A stretch of DNA of 64,000 nt from Streptantibioticus silvisoli (GTDB taxonomy: Bacteria; Actinomycetota; Actinomycetes; Streptomycetales; Streptomycetaceae): the NCBI RefSeq assembly GCF_027947535.2, contig NZ_JAAGKO020000006.1:186001-250000 (forward strand), written 5' to 3'. Below, in pieces: positions 61,046 to 64,000 of the stretch. The notes beneath the pieces are model-generated. The model searched no databases and was not told the origin of the DNA. It saw only the letters and a list, made by a program, of their open reading frames with translations. The position numbers were made by a program, and so were the translations under genes. The first letter of the stretch is position 1; each line of letters opens with the position of its first letter.

Positions 61046-64000
61046 TCAGGACCATTCGGATTCCAGCAGGTCGATCTCGCCCTGCGACAACGACACCAGC
61101 GGAAGGTCCGAAGGCGTCCAGCCGCTGGCCCCCGTCCGGCCGACGTGCGCGGTCAGCGCGTCGAGGGCGTCGAACCAGGCACCGGCCAGGTCGCGGACAT
61201 CGTGCTCGGCGAGCACCCCGTCCGGCCAGGACCACACCGCTTCCAGCCGCGGCCCGTCCGGGGTGTCGCGGGTCACCGCGTTCACTTCGAGGACGTGTGC
61301 CAGCGGCATCCGCGCGTCGGCGCCCGCGCCCAGCACGTCCGCCAGCGGGTCCGCCGTCCACTCCGGCACCCGCGGGCCCTGCGGCGCGTCGAAGCGGCCG
61401 AGGTAGTTGAACGAGATCTGCGGCCCGGGCCGGCCGGCGAGCGCCGCGGCGGTGCGGGGGTTGAGGTGGCGTAGCAGCCCGTAGCCGAGGCCGTTGTCCG
61501 GCAGGGCGCGCAGCTGCTCCTTGATCCGCTTGAGCGCGTCGCCCGCCGCGGGGCCGCCGGACCGGACCTCGGCCAGGTCCAGGTGGCCCGGGTCGAGCCG
61601 TACCGGGAACAGGCTGGTGAACCAGCCGACCGTACGGGACAGGTCCACCCCGTCGGCGAACTCCTCCCGGCCGTGGCCCTCCAGGTCCAGCAGCACCGCG
61701 GTGTCGTCGCCGCCCCCGTGCCGCCGCCGCCAGCTGCCGACCGCGAGCGCGAGCGCGGTCAGCAGCACGTCGTTGACCCCGGCGTTGAACGCGCCCGGGA
61801 CGGTGGTCAGCACCGGTGCGGTCCGCTCCGGTGCCAGGCGGAGCGTGAGCGAGCGGGCGCTGCCGGCGGTGTCCTTCGCGCCGTCCAGCGCACGGCTGCC
61901 GAGCAGTGGTTCACGGTGGTCCGTCATCGCGGTCCACAGCGGGAGTTCGGCGATCCGGGCCGGGGCGGCGGCGGAGGCCGTCAGGTGCTCGGCCCAGCGG
62001 CGGAAGGAGGTGCCGACCGGCTCCAGCCGCGCCGCGCGACCGTCACGCGCCGCCTCCCACGCCTCGGCGAGGTCGGGCAGCAGGATGCGCCAGGAGACGC
62101 CGTCCACCACCAGGTGGTGCAGTGCCAGCAGCAGCCGCCCGGGCCGGTCGGGTCCGGCGTCGAACCACACCGCCCGGACCATCCGGCCCGCCTCGGGGTC
62201 GAGCCGGTCGAGCGCCTCGTCCGTCCGCGCCCGGACCAGGGCGGCCAGCTCGTCGCCATCCGTCGACCCGGCGTCCACCCGCGTCACGCACCCGTCCGCC
62301 GTGACGGCGCCGCGCGGGAGGACCTCCAGCGCCCAGGTGCCGTCCGCCGGACGGCCCAGCCGCATCCGCAGGGCGTCGTGGTGGTCGAGCAGCGTGCCGA
62401 GGGCCGCCGTGATCCGCTCCCCGCCCAGGCCGGCCGGCACCCGGATCAGTGTCGTCTGGCTGAAGCGGCCGACCGGGCCGCCGCGTCCGTGCTGCCACGC
62501 GATGATCGGGGTGAGCGGGACCGGTCCGGTGCCGGCGTCCGGATCCGCGCCGCGAGGGTCGGCGGCGGCCCCGTCCGGCACGGTCGCCGCGCGGGCCAGC
62601 GCCTCGACCGTGCGGTGCCGGAACACGTCGCGCGGGGTGAAGACCAGACCGGCCCTGCGGGCGGCGCTGACCAGCTGGATGGAGGCGATGCTGTCGCCGC
62701 CGAGGTCGAAGAAGGCGTCGTCCGGGCCCACGTCGGGCAAGCCGAGCACCTGCGCGAAGACCTCGCAGAGGACACGCTCGCGCTCGGTGCCCGGCTTGCG
62801 GCCCGCACCGGTCCCGCCGCCGTCCGGCGCGGGCAGCGCCTCGCGGTCGAGCTTGCCGTTCGGCGTCAGCGGCAGCTCGTCCAGCGCCACGAGCGCGGAC
62901 GGCACCATGTAGTCCGGCAGCGCCTGTGCCGTCTCCTTGCGCAGGACGCCCAGGTCGGGGTGCGCCGCGCCGGACGCGGGCACCACGTAGCCGACCAGCC
63001 TGCGCTGTCCCGGCCGGTCCTCACGGACCACGACCACGCTCTCCCCGACCCCTTCGTGCCGGGCCAGCACGGCCGCCACCTCGGCCAGTTCGATACGGAA
63101 GCCGCGGATCTTCACCTGTCCGTCGGCACGCCCGGCGTACCGCAGCTCCCCGTCCGCCGTCCACGCCACGATGTCGCCGGTGCGGTACATCCGCGATCCG
63201 GCGGGACCGAACGGGTCGGCGACGAAGCGCTCGCCGGTCAGCGCGGGCCGGCCCAGGTAGCCGCGGGCCAGGCCGTCGCCCGCGATGTACAGATCGCCCG
63301 GCACACCGTCGGGCACCGGCCGCAGGCCGTCGTCCAGCACGTACACGCGGGTGTTGCGCACCGGGCGGCCGATCGGCGGGGCGGCGGGCGAGGGGGCGAG
63401 CGGGGCACTGGTGGTGGCCGCGACCGTGGACTCGGTGGGCCCGTACGCGTTGACCATCCGCCGCCCGGCCGACCAGCGCGCCACGAGCTCCGCCGAGCAC
63501 GCCTCCCCGCCGACGATGAGCGTGCGCAGGGCGGGCAGGCCGACGGCCGGCACGCTGGCCAGCGCGGCGGGCGGGATCAGCGCGTGCGTCACCGCGTCGC
63601 GCTCCAGCACCTCGGCCAGCGGCTCCCCGGCCAGGGGGCCCGGCGGCGGCACCACGAGCGCGGCGCCGGCCGGCAGCGCCATGCACACCTCCAGCACGGC
63701 CGCGTCGAAGCTCGGGGAGGAGAACTGCAGGACGCGGCTGTCGGGCGTGACGAAGAAGCGGTCCACCGCGCTGGCGGAGAAGGCGGCGATGCCCCGGTGC
63801 GTCACGGCCACGCCCTTGGGCGTGCCGGTGGAGCCCGAGGTGTAGATCACGTACGCCGGGTGGTCCACGCTCAGCGGCGCGGTGCGCTCGGCGTCCGTCA
63901 CGTCGTGGTCCGGCCGCTCGGACAGGCGCGCGGCCAGGGGGTCGTCCAGCACCAGCAGGCCGGGTCCGTCGGCCGGCAGGTCGCGGCGTGCGTCATCGGT
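61046..64000 (-). CDS. NRPS-A (partial): A-PCP-E, 5' end outside window
   Basis: The coding frame runs to the right edge. Visible: the adenylation core ([20 protein letters not shown] near 63845), then [14 protein letters not shown] (near 62700), then an epimerisation domain ([12 protein letters not shown] near 62110; [14 protein letters not shown]). The A-domain residue code read by eye is D-A-L-L-I-G-A-V-A, close to aromatic (Tyr/Phe-type DAL..GAV) codes, though not exact. The module should load and epimerise this residue before passing it to NRPS-B, whose first C domain is of the D-accepting type. The tail [18 protein letters not shown] is a short docking-like end, repeated in the relic at 56092. 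Confidence 0.95.
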   Translation of the reverse strand, partial: TDDARRDLPADGPGLLVLDDPLAARLSERPDHDVTDAERTAPLSVDHPAYVIYTSGSTGTPKGVAVTHRGIAAFSASAVDRFFVTPDSRVLQFSSPSFDAAVLEVCMALPAGAALVVPPPGPLAGEPLAEVLERDAVTHALIPPAALASVPAVGLPALRTLIVGGEACSAELVARWSAGRRMVNAYGPTESTVAATTSAPLAPSPAAPPIGRPVRNTRVYVLDDGLRPVPDGVPGDLYIAGDGLARGYLGRPALTGERFVADPFGPAGSRMYRTGDIVAWTADGELRYAGRADGQVKIRGFRIELAEVAAVLARHEGVGESVVVVREDRPGQRRLVGYVVPASGAAHPDLGVLRKETAQALPDYMVPSALVALDELPLTPNGKLDREALPAPDGGGTGAGRKPGTERERVLCEVFAQVLGLPDVGPDDAFFDLGGDSIASIQLVSAARRAGLVFTPRDVFRHRTVEALARAATVPDGAAADPRGADPDAGTGPVPLTPIIAWQHGRGGPVGRFSQTTLIRVPAGLGGERITAALGTLLDHHDALRMRLGRPADGTWALEVLPRGAVTADGCVTRVDAGSTDGDELAALVRARTDEALDRLDPEAGRMVRAVWFDAGPDRPGRLLLALHHLVVDGVSWRILLPDLAEAWEAARDGRAARLEPVGTSFRRWAEHLTASAAAPARIAELPLWTAMTDHREPLLGSRALDGAKDTAGSARSLTLRLAPERTAPVLTTVPGAFNAGVNDVLLTALALAVGSWRRRHGGGDDTAVLLDLEGHGREEFADGVDLSRTVGWFTSLFPVRLDPGHLDLAEVRSGGPAAGDALKRIKEQLRALPDNGLGYGLLRHLNPRTAAALAGRPGPQISFNYLGRFDAPQGPRVPEWTADPLADVLGAGADARMPLAHVLEVNAVTRDTPDGPRLEAVWSWPDGVLAEHDVRDLAGAWFDALDALTAHVGRTGASGWTPSDLPLVSLSQGEIDLLESEWS

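Overview
The window is very GC-rich DNA with frequent GTG starts, ATGA/GTGA gene overlaps, a TTA codon in a regulator and typical actinomycete gene families. It looks like a Streptomyces or Kitasatospora-type chromosome; the species cannot be named from this piece. No rRNA, tRNA or CRISPR was recognised.

Left third (1-14.4 kb): a worn accessory region. Intact genes are a small secreted protein, a secreted glycoside hydrolase with a ricin lectin domain, a nitroreductase, an orphan 783-residue protein, a MarR regulator, a PiT phosphate transporter with a small membrane partner, and a polytopic glycosyltransferase. Between them lie relics (DNA methylase tail, flavin-reductase head, frameshifted SDR, an 82-bp fragment of an ABC ATPase gene) and several short tandem repeats.

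Phosphonate operon (14.6-23.4 kb, + strand): GntR/UTRA regulator, FAD oxidoreductase of the phosphonate-linked TIGR03364 type, phosphonatase-like hydrolase, ABC ATPase, two permeases, substrate-binding lipoprotein, and a Tat-exported phospholipase C. The genes overlap or nearly touch and end at a strong hairpin. The likely job is capture and catabolism of aminoethylphosphonate-type compounds, perhaps released from lipids by the phospholipase.

NRPS cluster (23.6 kb to the right edge, mostly - strand, continuing beyond the window). Read in the direction of transcription: NRPS-A (partial; A-PCP-E), an epoxide-hydrolase-like gene, a block with an IS5-type element plus a macrolide-type glycosyltransferase and a membrane protein on the opposite strand, NRPS-B (C-A-PCP-C-A-PCP-E), NRPS-C (C-A-PCP-C-A-PCP-TE), NRPS-D (C-A-PCP-TE), a cytochrome P450, three small DsrE/TusBCD-like proteins, a ketosynthase-like protein lacking all three catalytic residues, a phytoene-desaturase-like FAD enzyme, a DrrAB-type ABC exporter, a UbiB-type kinase, an MbtH protein and two paralogous LuxR-like regulators. 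Specificity residues read by eye suggest Ser in the first modules of NRPS-B and NRPS-C, a Ser-like residue in NRPS-B module 2 (epimerised), an unassigned residue in NRPS-C module 2, an aromatic or hydrophobic residue in NRPS-A (epimerised), and Thr in NRPS-D.

The least familiar parts are the cassette of three DsrE-like proteins, dead ketosynthase and FAD enzyme beside a P450; the presence of two thioesterase-ended NRPSs in tandem; and a leftover NRPS 3' end directly in front of NRPS-B, whose stop still overlaps the NRPS-B start. That scar shows the assembly line was cut or rearranged where the glycosyltransferase/IS block now sits.
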